The notes: generated by a model not told the origin, from the sequence alone. Counted from the first letter of the stretch, positions 11,201 to 22,437 are shown. The stretch is 64,000 bases of DNA from Phragmites australis (GCF_958298935.1 NC_084933.1:8105001-8169000); one strand, 5' to 3'. A program made the numbers and translations.

Positions 11201-13429
11201 TAGCTTGGATCCTAGAGATGTCCACTCCTGAATTTCCCAATGGCAGGCAGATTATTGTTGTTGCAAATGATATTACTTTCAGAGCTGGATCGTTTGGCCC
11301 GAGGGAAGATGCATTTTTTGAAGCTGTTACCAATCTAGCTTGTGAGAGGAAACTTCCTCTTATATACTTGGCAGCAAACTCTGGTGCTAGGATTGGCATA
11401 GCAGGTGAAGTGAAATCTTGCTTCCGTGTAGGGTGGTCTGATGATGGCAGTCCAGAATGTGGGTTTCAGTACATTTATCTGACTGATGAAGACTATTCTC
11501 GTATTGGCTCTTCTGTTATAGCACATAAGCGGCAGCTAGATAGTGGTGAAATTAGGTGGATTATTGACTCTGTTGTGGGCAAGGAGGATGGACTTGGTGT
11601 GGAGAATATACATGGAAGTGCTGCTATCGCCAGTGCTTATTCTAGGGCATACAAAGAGACATTTACGCTTACATTTGTTACTGGACGGACTGTAGGAATA
11701 GGAGCTTATCTTGCTCGACTTGGTATTAGGTGCATACAACGTCTTGACCAGCCTATTATTTTAACAGGGTATTCAGCCCTGAACAAGCTTCTTGGGCGGG
11801 AAGTGTACAGCTCCCACATGCAGTTGGGTGGTCCCAAGATCATGGCGACCAATGGTGTTGTTCACCTGACTGTTTCAGATGACCTTGAAGGTGTTTCTAA
11901 TATATTGAGGTGGCTCAGCTATGTTCCTGCCAAAATCGGTGGACCTCTTCCTATTACAAAACCTTTGGACCCACCGGATAGACCTGTTGCATACATCCCT
12001 GAGAACACATGCGATCCTCGTACAGCCATCCATGGTGTTAATGACAGCCAAGGGAAATGGTTGGGTGGTATGTTTGACAAAGACAGCTTTGTCGAGACAT
12101 TTGAAGGATGGGCAAAAACAGTGGTTACTGGCAGAGCGAAGCTTGGAGGGATTCCTGTGGGTGTCATAGCTGTGGAGACACAGACCATGATGCAGCTCAT
12201 CCCTGCTGATCCAGGACAGCTTGATTCCCATGAGCGATCTGTTCCTCGGGCTGGACAAGTGTGGTTCCCAGATTCTGCAACTAAGACAGCTCAGGCATTG
12301 TTGGACTTCAATCGTGAAGGATTACCTCTGTTCATCCTTGCTAACTGGAGAGGCTTCTCCGGTGGACAAAGAGATCTGTTTGAAGGAATTCTTCAGGCTG
12401 GGTCAACAATAGTTGAGAACCTTAGGACATACAATCAGCCTGCCTTTGTCTACATTCCCATGGCTGGAGAACTACGTGGAGGAGCATGGGTCGTGGTTGA
12501 TAGCAAAATAAATCCAGACCGGATCGAGTGTTATGCTGAGAGGACTGCAAAAGGCAATGTTCTCGAACCTCAAGGGTTAATTGAAATCAAGTTCAGGTCA
12601 GAGGAACTCCAAGACTGTATGGGTAGGCTTGACCCAGAGTTGATAAATCTGAAAGCAAAATTCCAAGGTGCAAAGCTTGGAAATGGAAGTCTACCTGACA
12701 TAGAATCCCTTCAGAGGAGTATAGAAGCTCGCACGAAACAATTGTTGCCTCTATACACTCAGATCGCAATACGGTTTGCTGAATTGCACGATACTTCCCT
12801 CAGAATGGCTGCTAAAGGTGTGATTAAGAAAGTTGTAGACTGGGAAGAATCACGTTCTTTCTTCTATAAGAGATTACGGAGGAGGATCTCCGAGGATGTT
12901 ATTGCAAAAGAAATTAGGGGTGTAGCGGGTGAGCACTTCTCTCATCAATCAGCAATCGAGCTGATCAAGAAATGGTACTTGGCTTCTCAAGCCGAAACAG
13001 GAAGCATTGAATGGGATGATGATGATGCTTTTGTTGCCTGGAAGGACAATCCTGAAAACTATACGGGGTATATCCAAGAGCTAAAGGCTCATAAGGTGTC
13101 TCAATCTCTCTCTGATCTTGCAGGCTCCAGTTCAGATCTACAAGCATTCTCACAGGGTCTTGCTACGCTATTAGATAAGGTAATCATGCTTATAGTTCTA
13201 TTTGTTTTCTCTTTGTAATTAACTTACTGATACCGTGGTACAACTGGTCGCATCTACTTTTAACTTTGAAGTGTTCCTATTTCGTTTGCATATTGCTAGC
13301 AACTTTATGTGCACACGTACACTTTTTTGTGTAAGCATTCCCATCTCACATTTTCTTTGGATACTTGTTCAGATGGACCCCTCTCAGAGAGCACAGTTCG
13401 TTCAGGAAGTCAAGAAGGTCCTTGATTGA
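2010..13429 (+). CDS. ACC1: Plastid homomeric acetyl-CoA carboxylase, internally deleted copy
   Basis: The product is the multidomain enzyme that carboxylates acetyl-CoA to malonyl-CoA, the first step of plastid fatty-acid synthesis in grasses. I traced exons 2010-2214, 2296-2502, 2585-2746, 2857-2949, 3560-3655, 3753-3926, 4001-4094, 4175-4362, 4449-4499, 4649-4688, 4767-4891, 5185-5301, 5399-5473, 5547-5603, 5693-5797, 5892-5978, 6392-6583, 6671-6859, 7266-7376, 7775-7864, 7938-8114, 8346-8423, 8509-8631, 8726-8965, 9229-9509, 9599-9833, 9944-10296, 10382-10595, 10745-10924, 11020-13179 and 13373-13429. From 2296 onward all junctions are GT-AG, in phase and stop-free. About 2,184 codons remain of the roughly 2,320 usual in the family. 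The gap lies between 2214 (phase 1) and 2296 (phase 0) and removes the N-terminal biotin carboxylase fold. Splicing across it shifts the frame to a stop near 2350. It is either a recently disabled copy or an assembly error. The start is the first ATG of the recognisable transit peptide. Confidence 0.93.
2296..4891 (+). other. ACC1: ACC1 exons 2-11: remaining biotin carboxylase domain
   Basis: Ten exons encode the ATP-grasp and C-terminal parts of biotin carboxylase, which uses ATP and bicarbonate to carboxylate biotin. The glycine-rich ATP loop [11 protein letters not shown] ends at 2746. The stretch [20 protein letters not shown] spans 3926/4001 and carries the metal-binding Glu and Asn residues. 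The domain starts abruptly at [16 protein letters not shown], so the preceding Rossmann-like subdomain (the motif containing VANNGMAA in other plants) is absent. Without it this half-reaction should fail, although every retained residue block looks conserved. Confidence 0.85.
4896..5073 (+). mobile_element. Tourist-like MITE at the intron 11 splice donor
   Basis: This is a 178-bp non-coding insertion with imperfect terminal inverted repeats (left GGCTCCGTTTGG; right reads GGGTCTGTTTG on the other strand). It is flanked by TAA on both sides (4893-4895 and 5074-5076). TAA duplications and this terminus type fit PIF/Harbinger Tourist MITEs. The left TAA overlaps the donor GTAAGG at 4892, so the element begins four bases into the intron while the GT is kept. 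Confidence 0.65.
6392..6583 (+). other. ACC1: ACC1 exon 17: biotin carboxyl carrier domain
   Basis: This 64-codon exon contains the biotinylation motif EVMKMCMPL, whose Lys carries the biotin that shuttles carboxyl groups between the two active sites. The hydrophobic flanks and the Gly/Pro turn after it (TPASGVIH) match the family. The fold continues into the exon at 6671. Nothing here is damaged. Confidence 0.9.
11020..13429 (+). other. ACC1: ACC1 exons 30-31: carboxyltransferase domain
   Basis: One 720-codon exon plus an 18-codon last exon encode both halves of the carboxyltransferase, which transfers CO2 from biotin to acetyl-CoA. Visible blocks include [13 protein letters not shown], the [14 protein letters not shown] region and [15 protein letters not shown], the last lining the acetyl-CoA site. 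This is also the aryloxyphenoxypropionate and cyclohexanedione herbicide site. Using blackgrass numbering, the resistance positions carry the sensitive residues: Ile1781 (ATA, 11608-11610), Trp1999 (12262-12264), Trp2027 (12346-12348), Ile2041 (12388-12390), Asp2078 (12499-12501), Cys2088 (12529-12531) and Gly2096 (12553-12555). The C-terminus ends in EVKKVLD, as usual for the family. Confidence 0.93.
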
Positions 13430-13900
13430 CCGAAACGATAACAACACATCCGACACAATATGAGCATGCAACATGTTCAAGTACATACATAGAAGGATAT
13501 AGCTCGGCTTTGATTGATCTTATTTGATCTGATCCAATCATTATTTCTTGAATGAAATTTGTTCTGTTGGACCTGGTTATATGGTTGATAAGTGTATATT
13601 GGAAGTGTTTATTCAGCCAGACGTAAGTGCAAAGCTTGAGAAAGAAATCGAAAGTGAGTTACTATTAGCTGTAACACGGGTGAACCTGAGTACTAGTTTT
13701 GCAGTGGTCCAGTAAGATAGTCCTTGTTTTGCTGTAGTTCTGTGATGTACTGCCATCGTTTCGAGCTGTAATTTTAGGGAGTATCATGCAGATACTAGTA
13801 TACAATTGAGTGGTTGATTAAATTTTGAACTCGAATAATATGTTTTGCAGGCATATGTATCTCTACGTGAAATAAATGTTGTTGAATGAACATTCGACCT
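13430..13900 (+). other. ACC1 3' untranslated region and downstream flank
   Basis: AT-rich sequence follows the stop codon, with several plant-type polyadenylation-like hexamers (for example AATGAAAT near 13550 and AATAAATG near 13870). No ORF is conserved here. The exact cleavage site cannot be placed by eye. Confidence 0.45.
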
Positions 13901-14284
13901 TAGAATTTTCTCGGACTCGTTAGCTCGACCGGAAGCATGTCGGTTCTTATTGTCTTTCGTGAATTGGTATTTTTGTACCATCCCCCTTTTAGCTAGATGG
14001 CAGCATGCTACAGGCAAATCAGCTTGGTGGCATCTCAAATTCTAAATGAAGCTAAATCGTCTCCACCTCTCAGCAGTCAGCACTATCCTAGTTCACCTTT
14101 GCAACTTTTTTTTGAGGGCAGTTCACCGTTACTACCGCACCTGCGTGAGGCAACCATGCCCAATAAAGACCGTTGGGCTCAGCCCAGCTCAAGCACGGAC
14201 AATTAAACTTTCCATGTTAAGTACAGTCCGTTTTCCATGTTAAGTAAAGTCCGTTGGCAAATTCTGAGGCGGAAATCAGTGGAA
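13901..14284. other. Intergenic stretch, no gene seen
   Basis: I see no coding signal. A short imperfect tandem duplication of about 23 bp (TTTCCATGTTAAGTA core) lies near 14208-14257. Confidence 0.4.
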
Positions 14285-15750
14285 TAAGGTTGACATTGTT
14301 TGTGGAAATTATAAAGATGATTGTATCATGTCTATGTTATGTATTTTTAAATAATATATTATTTGGTTCTTGGATAATTATTATTTACATGTGACTTGTT
14401 TGTGACATCTTTATTTTATTATGATATTGTTTTAAATAATTCTTAGTCTTGTATCATTACGTAGGACAATAAATTCACATACTAGCACATGTTAGAGATA
14501 TCATTGATGATCATATTTTATAGATAATAGATATAGAGATATCAAATCAATACTGTGAACACATGTTAAAAAATATAGTGTTAGATAGACCCATATTGAG
14601 ATACTGCTGGGATTATTATATGATATGCTATCAGTTGTAATCTCAAATGGTGTGCATGTATGATCTTTATACCTGAGATCATCATTTATTCTCAGAATGT
14701 GTAATGCTACACTTGGGGACAACCAATCGCTACTTCGTTATTGGGTAGTTATAAAAGTAGCTTTTGAGTTTATCATGAAACATGTTCTGAGGTATGAGCG
14801 ATCAATATGGAATGTACTCCTTCTATATAATAGGAGAGATATCTCTGGACCCTTTAATGTAGTTGGATTAGAAAGTATATGTCCATGCTAATGTAATTAA
14901 AGAATTAACCACAACTTAAGTAATCCACTACAAGACTGAGTGAATGATCAAGCTATCACAAGAATATCACATATCTCTCCTTGAGCTTTATTGATATCCT
15001 GAGGCAAATTGATTGGTGTATGTATATATCAAGGTTTAACTGATATGGTCTTTATATATACTTGGGAGTTAATATGTCCTACTAGGGACTACTGTTGATT
15101 TCGATTCGAAAATAGGTTTTCGAGTCGTAGTTGTTTGTACATAAACCTAACAAGTCACACACTTAATGGGTTAGAACAAGGCATGCGGATTGATCCCTAA
15201 GAGAGTTTAAACGGATTGTGATCCATGAGGGACTAGAGTCCTAATGGGATTCCAATGTAGGAGCCCATAGTAGGAGGCGTGGGGAGGGGTGAGGAGGGGC
15301 GTGCACGGTTGAGTCACTCTGAAACCCTAGCCACACCCTCTTCAACAAACCTCTTGAAACCCTAGTTGTATGTGTGGTGCTAGCACACCGGCGTTCGGTG
15401 TTCCACCCCAGTACATGTGGATACTGTAAAGGTGTTGCTGCTATTGCGATGCTGATTGGCTTGACGTTGCTCCAGACAAGGCGATCACAACTAATCGGAA
15501 CACTCCAGCTAGGTAGTTTGAATGCCCCGACAAGGAAGTCGAACCTGAAGGTTGATCCCGACTAGGAGGTCGATCATCTATGATAACTTTGTTGAGTTCG
15601 ACTGCTTCTCCTGCATCGACGCGCATGACGTTGGATCGATTTACTCTAACTCTTCTTCTTCTCCATGATCCCATAATCACATGATTTCCTGGTTGAACAT
15701 GGTAGAAAATTTTGTTTTGGCTATCATAACCTACTTGTTCCTCAACAGAC
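14285..15750 (+). mobile_element. Degenerate Copia-type LTR-like sequence
   Basis: This AT-rich stretch begins near TGTGGAAATTAT and becomes GC-richer toward a CCTCAACA end near 15748. The style is that of long Copia LTRs in grasses, with text such as ACACACTTAATGGG and paired CCCTAG motifs late in the LTR. No ORF is convincing and I found no target duplication. A possible degraded primer-binding site (GGAGCCGG) follows the end. Both the boundaries and the family are uncertain. Confidence 0.3.
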
Positions 15751-15929
15751 ATGGAGCCGGTTCCAGGGGGGTCTTGCATCCAGTGGGAAGAGAGGAGTCA
15801 ACCATGGAGGAGTTGGGCTGAGTCCTAGGCCGCTAGTGGGTCTAACCTATGCTGAAATCTTCGCCCATTACTGGAGGCCTTCTCTTGTATCTCCATGGAT
15901 CAGGGTCACCAAACTGAGTGAGCCAAACA

Positions 15930-16920
15930 TTAATGGAATTAGGGTTTCCTACCACTCGAGAAGAGATTAGGAGATTTGGTGTGACTATGCGGCGAGTTCA
16001 CCATCGACGGACTGTTTGGGTGCTTGATCGTTCGTTTGTGGAGGTGGTCGGTGACATGAGGCGTGACGAGCTCTACACTCATAGACCATGGAAGTGACGA
16101 GCATAAGAGAGACTTAAAGCAGCAACACCGAGAGGGTGATTCTAGCAAGGGCACTATCACAAAAATTGGGGATTGGGAGGGCATCGCCATGGAGGAGCCC
16201 CTCCCAAAATCGCTGAAAAAGGGAGAGAGAACTATGCATGACATGCATGAGTATCTGGGGACGTGACATGAAGTGTCCAAAGGTAAAAACTAAAATCGAA
16301 TCATATGCTGAGATCAAATGCTTTGGGTGCACTCAGTACGGTGCTCATGAGTTGGACAGTGAAAATGAGTTGATTTGCTATAAGTGTAAAGCAAGTGATC
16401 ATGGCTGCTGAGTGCAATGAGCAGAATGCCAGGGGGGCAAGCTCTGGAAGGTTTGGTTTTGGGATTCCGAGACAAGGTTTCTATCCCATTGACATTCCTG
16501 GGGTGAAATTTCACACTGAGAAGGCAACTGGAATTGTGGAAAGTGATTGATGGCAATGCTAATGAGGAGAAGATATTAGCTTGAGATAAATAATCTGATT
16601 GATGATAAGTGGGATTGGCAGGTGAGAGAGCTCACCGAGGATTAATATATGGTGGTGTTCCCTAGCATGAAATCTTTAGAGACCTTCTCTAAACTTTTTG
16701 TCTTGGACCCAAGGCTTCATGGTCTCAAGGTGAAAATTACAATTTGCTGTTGAACTCGAAGCCTCATCGGTCCTTCAAACAACATGGATCAAGGTATATG
16801 AGATTTCTATCATTGCTAGGGATGAAGGCATTGTGAAGGAAATTGTCTCTTTGGCAGGGGAGCTATTGGAGGTTGATTCAATTAGCCTCCTGAGGTCTGG
16901 GTCAATTAGACCGAAGGCCA
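15930..16920 (+). pseudogene. DUF4283/zinc-knuckle (gag-like) pseudogene, 5' part
   Basis: Broken reading frames keep the order of a plant DUF4283 plus CCHC zinc-knuckle protein, a gag-like family abundant in grass genomes. An early segment reads RRTVWVLDRSFVEVV. A zinc knuckle near 16380-16420 reads CYKCKASDHMAAEC (C-x2-C-x4-H-x4-C, after one frame adjustment). The DUF4283-like block near 16650-16720 reads FPSMKSLETFSKLFVLD. Several stops and frameshifts make it non-functional. The frame runs into the left end of the CACTA element at 16921 and resumes at 27247. Confidence 0.65.
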
Positions 16921-17135
16921 CACTACTGCAGAACAGGTGATCAGTGCCGGTTCAAAAATGTGATCAATGTCAGTTTATGAACCGGCACTGATTAATCGGC
17001 ACTGATAGTTAGCGACTATCAGTGCCGGGTATGGAACCGGCATTGAAAATCACTATCAGTGCCGGTTAGTATTACCAACCGGCACTGATATGAGTGCTAT
17101 CAGTGCCGGTTGTTTGCTACCAACTGGCACTGATA
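16921..17135. repeat. CACTA left terminal and subterminal repeats
   Basis: The terminal inverted repeat is followed by about ten copies, in both orientations, of a motif close to ATCAGTGCCGGTT / AACCGGCACTGAT, spaced roughly 15-25 bp. In En/Spm-type elements such repeats bind the element-encoded DNA-binding protein needed for transposition. Their transposase-binding role here is inferred from that family. Confidence 0.85.
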
Positions 17136-17339
17136 GGTGTTTCCCACCTTTTTTAAAAAAACGTAGCGGTTGCCGCCAGTACAGTGCCATTTTCAAATTT
17201 TGGACGTTGCCGGAAATAGACATGCATACATATCAAGTTTCATCACATCATATATACACAACCACATATAAATTTTATTTATAAAACATCAAGTCTCGTC
17301 ACAATATATATACACCGCATACTTATCAAGTTTCATTAC

Positions 17340-18300
17340 AATAATCTTATGGAGTTTAAGATTTCTTGTGAACTGATGGGTCTGAACTCTGCCCTTTTTT
17401 ATGGGTTGAAGGTAACGAGAAAGACGATCTAATTTCATGGAACTCACCGGTTGGATTGATGATTTCGTCATTGATAAACCCGACAAGTTGTTCTTGAAGT
17501 GCGTTGATTTCATGAGGCATGAGACGTTCTTTGGACAGCTCGAGGATCTGCAATTTCAAGAATTGAATAAATCAATACATATGATTTTGGCGTATCGAAT
17601 CTGAAAATTAGTCATCAATGTGTATACCGCCTACCTCAGGATCTTCCGGCAGGATTGAATCCTCTGTGTTGAAGCTATGCATGAATTCCATTACATAAAA
17701 ACCACATAAATTATTGCTCGGACCCTGCTTCCTACAAGGAAAGCCATGTCGGACTGTCCATTCCTTCGTGTATGGTCTGTATCTAACACTCTTCTTGGTG
17801 TATTGTGGGTACACTCTGTATGTGTGTGATTATTACCGTAAGTAGACTTAGATTCAATCAAATCAAATATTACAAGAGCAGTAACGAAATGGTCGGTTTT
17901 TACCTTTGTAGCAAGTCAATGATGGGTTGGTAGGTTTCTTTCGGATTATTTTGTGAGTAAAAAATAAAGATCTTGCTAATATCTGACTGGATGACAAGAA
18001 GAATCCAGTGAAAACTGTACATAGGTCACTATAGGTTAGTTGGTCCTAATTTCTAACGATGTATTTCTCAAAAAGAGTAGAAACACGTACCCCCAGTGGT
18101 AGGGTAAAAGTATGTATTTCTTCAATTGTAGCTCCAGAAGACACTTCAATACATAGTTCTCGATTTTCTTTAGGTTGGTAGATTTCATCATTGTCGGGTT
18201 AACAAGATATGGGTCGATGAATCCTACATGCATGATGCACTCCTTCCTGCATTTTTGTACCTCCATTCTACACAAGGAATAAGTTAAGAGATTCAATACA
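17340..18300 (-). pseudogene. CACTA-encoded Ulp1-like (C48) protease region
   Basis: Separate reading blocks line up with the C-terminal cysteine-protease module of plant CACTA second genes. Block 18036-18296 has GFIDPYLVNP and then ILLPYHWGYVFLL, the region of the catalytic His. Block 17608-17814 has RKQGPSNNLCGFYVMEFMHS, with the catalytic Cys in NxCGFYV. Block 17356-17559 has ELSKERLMPHEINALQEQL and looks like the last exon. Spacers between blocks fit small introns. Whether the protease still folds is doubtful, since the upstream gene is broken. Ulp1 enzymes process SUMO; a role in transposition is not shown. Confidence 0.7.
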
Positions 18301-18342
18301 ATGGTACAGAAATGTATATTGTGAATTATACGTATACGACAC

Positions 18343-21300
18343 TTACAGAGTCCAACAACTCAAGATAGACACGTCGAGGGCATTATGCTGGTACAATCGA
18401 TACATTTCCTCGAACAATATAAAATTACTGCTGTCCCCGTGGAGGAGATCTTGTTCCTTGACTCTGGCCTCGAAACTTTCCCTACCCTCCTTCGACTCAT
18501 TCATGTACCATGCATGAAATTTCCGAAGTTGATATGTCAGTTTGGCCCACTCGTCCGGCGCGACCAACAGTTCTCCCAACTTAAATTGCCATCTCTCGGC
18601 TGCTTTGGGTGCCACGGACTCATTAAAAAAAATGCTCTCTTGTCATATTGGCATCCTTAAGGAATCTTTCTAGTTATTGTTCTTCTCGTACCTGGTCGAT
18701 AGAAGCCTGCCTCAAGGATTTCTTTCCTTTGATACGCTCGTAGTCTGATTGATACTTAGCCACAGCAGGTTTGCTCAGCGTCAAGAGAAACTTTTTTGTT
18801 TCTTCAGTGAGTGGTTTTTCTTCTCAGGCTCTCACTTTTTAAAAATTTTCTCGACTTCGGCGTTCACTATCGCTCTGTTTTCCTCTGCAGTTCTTTCATA
18901 AGGCAACTTCTCATATGCTGCCACCTTCTTAGACTAAGAGCGTGTTGTCAACTTCGGAGGAGTTGGCAATTTTGGTGGCACTGTTGCTAACTTCGGAGGA
19001 GTCGGCTCTCTTGGAGGCACTGGTGCCGACTTTGTAGGGGGAGGTGTTGGCTCCCTTGGTGGCACTGTTGCTGACTTTGGAGGGGAGGAGTTGACTCTCT
19101 TGTTGGCGACTTGCGTGGGGGAGGAGTCGTCTCTCTTCGCGGTGACGGTGGCAGTGGCGGCGACAGTGTAGGAGTTGGATCTCTTCCTGGTGACGATGGC
19201 ACTGGAGCCGATCGTGGAGGAGTTGGATCTCTTCTGTGTGCTGGGTCTGACTCTGCATTAGACGACTCGTCTGTCTCATCTTCAAATAATATGTAGCGCT
19301 TGTGCCACAAAACGAAGCCACCAACGTTTGATCTGAGCCTCTTGGAACCCGTCTCTCCAGGGTAATCCATGTCAAGCTTACGGTACGGCTTTCGCACGGA
19401 GTCCACGTGGACCTTAGCGTATCCCCGTGGTATCGGGAGATCGTTCAAGAGAGCCCCTTCAACGCATTGGTCGACCTGCCCCATAGCCACCGTGATGGTA
19501 ATGTTCATAGTGGGCACGACAAGCTTGCACACCTTGCTTTCTGTGATGTCGTCCACGGGGAAACGGGCTAATTCTTCTTCTCCATACCCCGTGAACGCGT
19601 AGCTGCTCCGACGACCACCAGGGCTCACAACATTTTCTTCGCCTTGCTGCTGCCTGATTCCTTGCTGAAATGATTCTTTGATTTCTCTGATTTTGGCGTC
19701 TGTCATCTGACGCTCTTGCACAAGTTCTTGTCGCACTACAGCCAGCAGGTCTTCCAGCTCTTCTGACTCCTATAACTTTCGACGGATTCTTGGAATCCCT
19801 CTTTCCAGGTGTAGCATCTAGGCCCTTAGGTAAATGGTAAGAGTTTCGGTGATTAATGACAACCGTATTATTGTGACTAACATATGTGTTTTGAACGGTA
19901 TCAAAGAAAAAGAAAAACTTAGTTCACAATGATGCTTTGATACTCTTGGCCCTTTAAGCGCTTATATGGACGATCAAAGGACATGTGCATGAAGATTAAG
20001 GATCTTCTAGTTCTAAGTGTCACAAGGAGATGAAGGACACTTAGAGTAGTATAGGTTCTATTTCTTTTTAGTCTTTTGACCGTACTATAAAAGGGGGTTA
20101 AGAGTTGTAGCTTGACCTAGGTGAGTCTAGACATAGTTGATGCACACTTGTGAAGTTCTAGAGCTAGGTAGCTCATACAAGCTTTTGGTTGAGTGTCCAA
20201 GAAGTTAGAACTCAAGATTGTTTGAATTGGATGAATTCAGCGAAAATTTAACACACCGGATGATCCTCTGTATGATGAGTGTACTCACCGGAGTTTATTT
20301 TGGTCGAGGACAGCAAAATTCTTAAGCTTGGCCAGGATGGTCCGGTGCCAAAATTGTTGTCAGCACCGGAGCAATTTCCTAAGAGTTCTGAGTTGAAAAA
20401 TTGTTGAAGTCCACGCCGGATGGTCCGGCGTTCGAGTGGTGAGATCGCCGGAGCAATCTTTGCAGTGCAGTCTTGGCGTGATTCTACACGTCGGATGGTC
20501 CGGCGTATGGTCGGATAAATGCCGGATGTTTTTATACAGAAAGGTTCCAAACTATCATCTAGCCGATTTAATGCGCCGGATGATCCGGCGTTAGTCCGGA
20601 TGAAACGCTGGATCTTTAACGGCTAATGGAACAGTTAACGGCTATTCTTTCAAAGGTATTAGCACCGGATATTCTGATGTGGAGATAGTTATTCACACTG
20701 GACCTTCCGGCGTTAAGAAAAATTCTGGGTTGTTAGGCAACGGCTAATTCTTGATCCTTAGCCTATAAATACCTACTCATTTGGTCTCATATGGAGCTCT
20801 TGCGACCCTGTAGCAGCTCATACACTTGGTGTGTCATTTAGAAGCAAGAGAGAGCACTTGTGTTAATTCCAAGTTCTTAGTTGAAGATTAAGGACATCTT
20901 TAGTGCTTGGAGAGTAACAAGTGTGCATCTAGCTGTTGTCTAGGCTTGGTCTTTGTCAAGTAAAGCTTGAAGCTTGTTACTCTTGGTGATTGGCAACACC
21001 TAGACGGTCTTGGTGATCGGAAGTGTTCTCGGTGAGCTCTTGGAGGACTTGTGGGAGCCCCGAGAAGAGATGATGTACTTGGTTTGATGCCCGCCAATCC
21101 GGAGATGGAGAAGGGGCAATCAAGAGGGAGCACTTGAGTCTTGGTGACTCAAGGGGTAGCTACATCCTTGGTGGATGCTCCAATGAGGACTAGGGGGAAG
21201 TGCCAACTTCTCGAAACCTTAGGAAAAAATTGGTGTTCTCTTCTCCAACTATTTATATTCCCGCATTTTACTTTGAGTATCTTTGTTCTTGCAAGTCTTT

Positions 21301-22165
21301 CTTTACCGTTATCTCTCTTAGTTATCTTGTTTGTTTAGTTGCCTTGTCCTATTTTAAATCACATAGTTGCATTTACTTTTATATAGGCTAAGGTTGTTAT
21401 TTGTTTTAGAAAGCGGTAGAAGTTTTAATTAGCGCCCAATTCACCCCCTGTTGGGCCATTCGATCCTTTCACCAGGGCACCACACCCTTGCCTCTGGTGC
21501 GACCTGGGTGCTCCTTGGTTCCCAGTGCCAAGGTTAGCTGGTTGTTCTCCCTATCCGGCCTGAAAGAGCCTTGGGAAGACTGGGTGTGGGCATCTGCAAT
21601 TCTCTGCATCACTTCCTGTTCTTTGTCGCTTTTGAAGTTCAGACTGCCATCTGCCGCCAAGGTCACCCCTCTCGCGTACAGATAGTGCTTCGCTCGTTCA
21701 ATCCAGGGGGCCGTCTGAGGTGTGGCACCACTGCGGGTTACCTGTTCTTCCATCTCATCCCACTCATCGTATTTCCTCACGTACCCACGCGAGCCAGTTC
21801 TGTGGGGGTACACGTTCTTCTGGGAGTTGGCTTTTGTTGATCTCACTTAGTCGTTGTGCTTCCTCTGAATGCTTGTGCTCTATGAAATCATTCCAGAATG
21901 GTTGAACCGTCGGATAATGGTCCCATTTTGGTGTCCGGCCCACCAAGCCATAATTTCTCCATAGCTTACCCTTGAAATTCTTGAACGCGATGGACATTGT
22001 TGATAGGGCACGACTCTTCGCTTTGGCCATGCTGCATCCTTTAGGGAACTCAAACTTTACCAACAACTTACCCCACATAAGATCCTTGATGTTTTCGGGA
22101 ACCACCCACACGTCATCCCGTCTGCCTCTCCAAGTTCTGTATGTGACTGCGACATGGTCCCTCAC
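18343..22165 (-). pseudogene. CACTA second gene (TNPA-like/DUF8039-type), split by a solo LTR
   Basis: Read right to left, the 5' part (22165-21477) contains an ENIKDLMWGKLLVKFEFP block, a YDEWDEMEEQV block and an ALGTKEHPGRTRGKG block, typical of plant CACTA-associated proteins. A frameshift lies near 21835. At 21471 the gene is interrupted by a solo LTR and resumes at 19809. Skipping the insert and one CCAGG copy keeps the frame across the join. The middle (19736-18987) has a coiled-coil-like start, a globular part (PRGYAKVHVDSVRKPYRKLD) and a Pro/Ser/Thr-rich linker. The 18615-18343 block (KLTYQLRKFHAWYM) leads into the protease module. Confidence 0.7.
19810..21471 (+). mobile_element. Solo LTR (Copia-type) inside the CACTA element
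   Basis: This 1,662-bp stretch runs from TGTAGC to TTTCA and is flanked by a perfect 5-bp duplication CCAGG (19805-19809 and 21472-21476). Its end (AATTCACCCCC...GATCCTTTCA) is characteristic of grass Copia LTRs. It has no internal region, so it is a solo LTR left by LTR-LTR recombination. It contains several palindromic CCGGATGATCCGG-type motifs (for example near 20414 and 20575). A second member of the family lies at 27746-29283. Confidence 0.9.
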
Positions 22166-22310
22166 CAGACACCCGATTGCTGTCTTGTATGGGCCCAGAA
22201 TAACTTTGGGTCTCGTGGGCTCCCCGACTGCATTGACCTCCCCGACTGCAGCGCTAGGGTGAATAGAGGAATGAGGATGTGGCTAAGTGTTGGAGATAAA
22301 TATAGGAGAC

Positions 22311-22437
22311 GTATCAGTGCCGGTTATATTTACAACCGGCACTGATAGTGGAAGTATCAGTGCCGATTTTATGTACAACCGGCACTGATAGTTGAAGTAT
22401 CAGTGCCGGTTACTACATAGAATCGGCACTGATACAA
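22311..22437. repeat. Internal cluster of CACTA subterminal-type repeats
   Basis: Six alternating copies of TATCAGTGCCGGTT and its complement lie between the two CACTA genes, far from either end. Spacing and motif match the true subterminal arrays. The cluster lies just upstream of the second gene (- strand) and downstream of the transposase gene. It may be a regulatory copy or the end of a nested, truncated relative. Confidence 0.85.

Noticed and set aside
14208..14257. Short 23-bp tandem duplication downstream of ACC1
   Set aside because: It is only two imperfect copies in an AT-rich spacer and has no functional signal.
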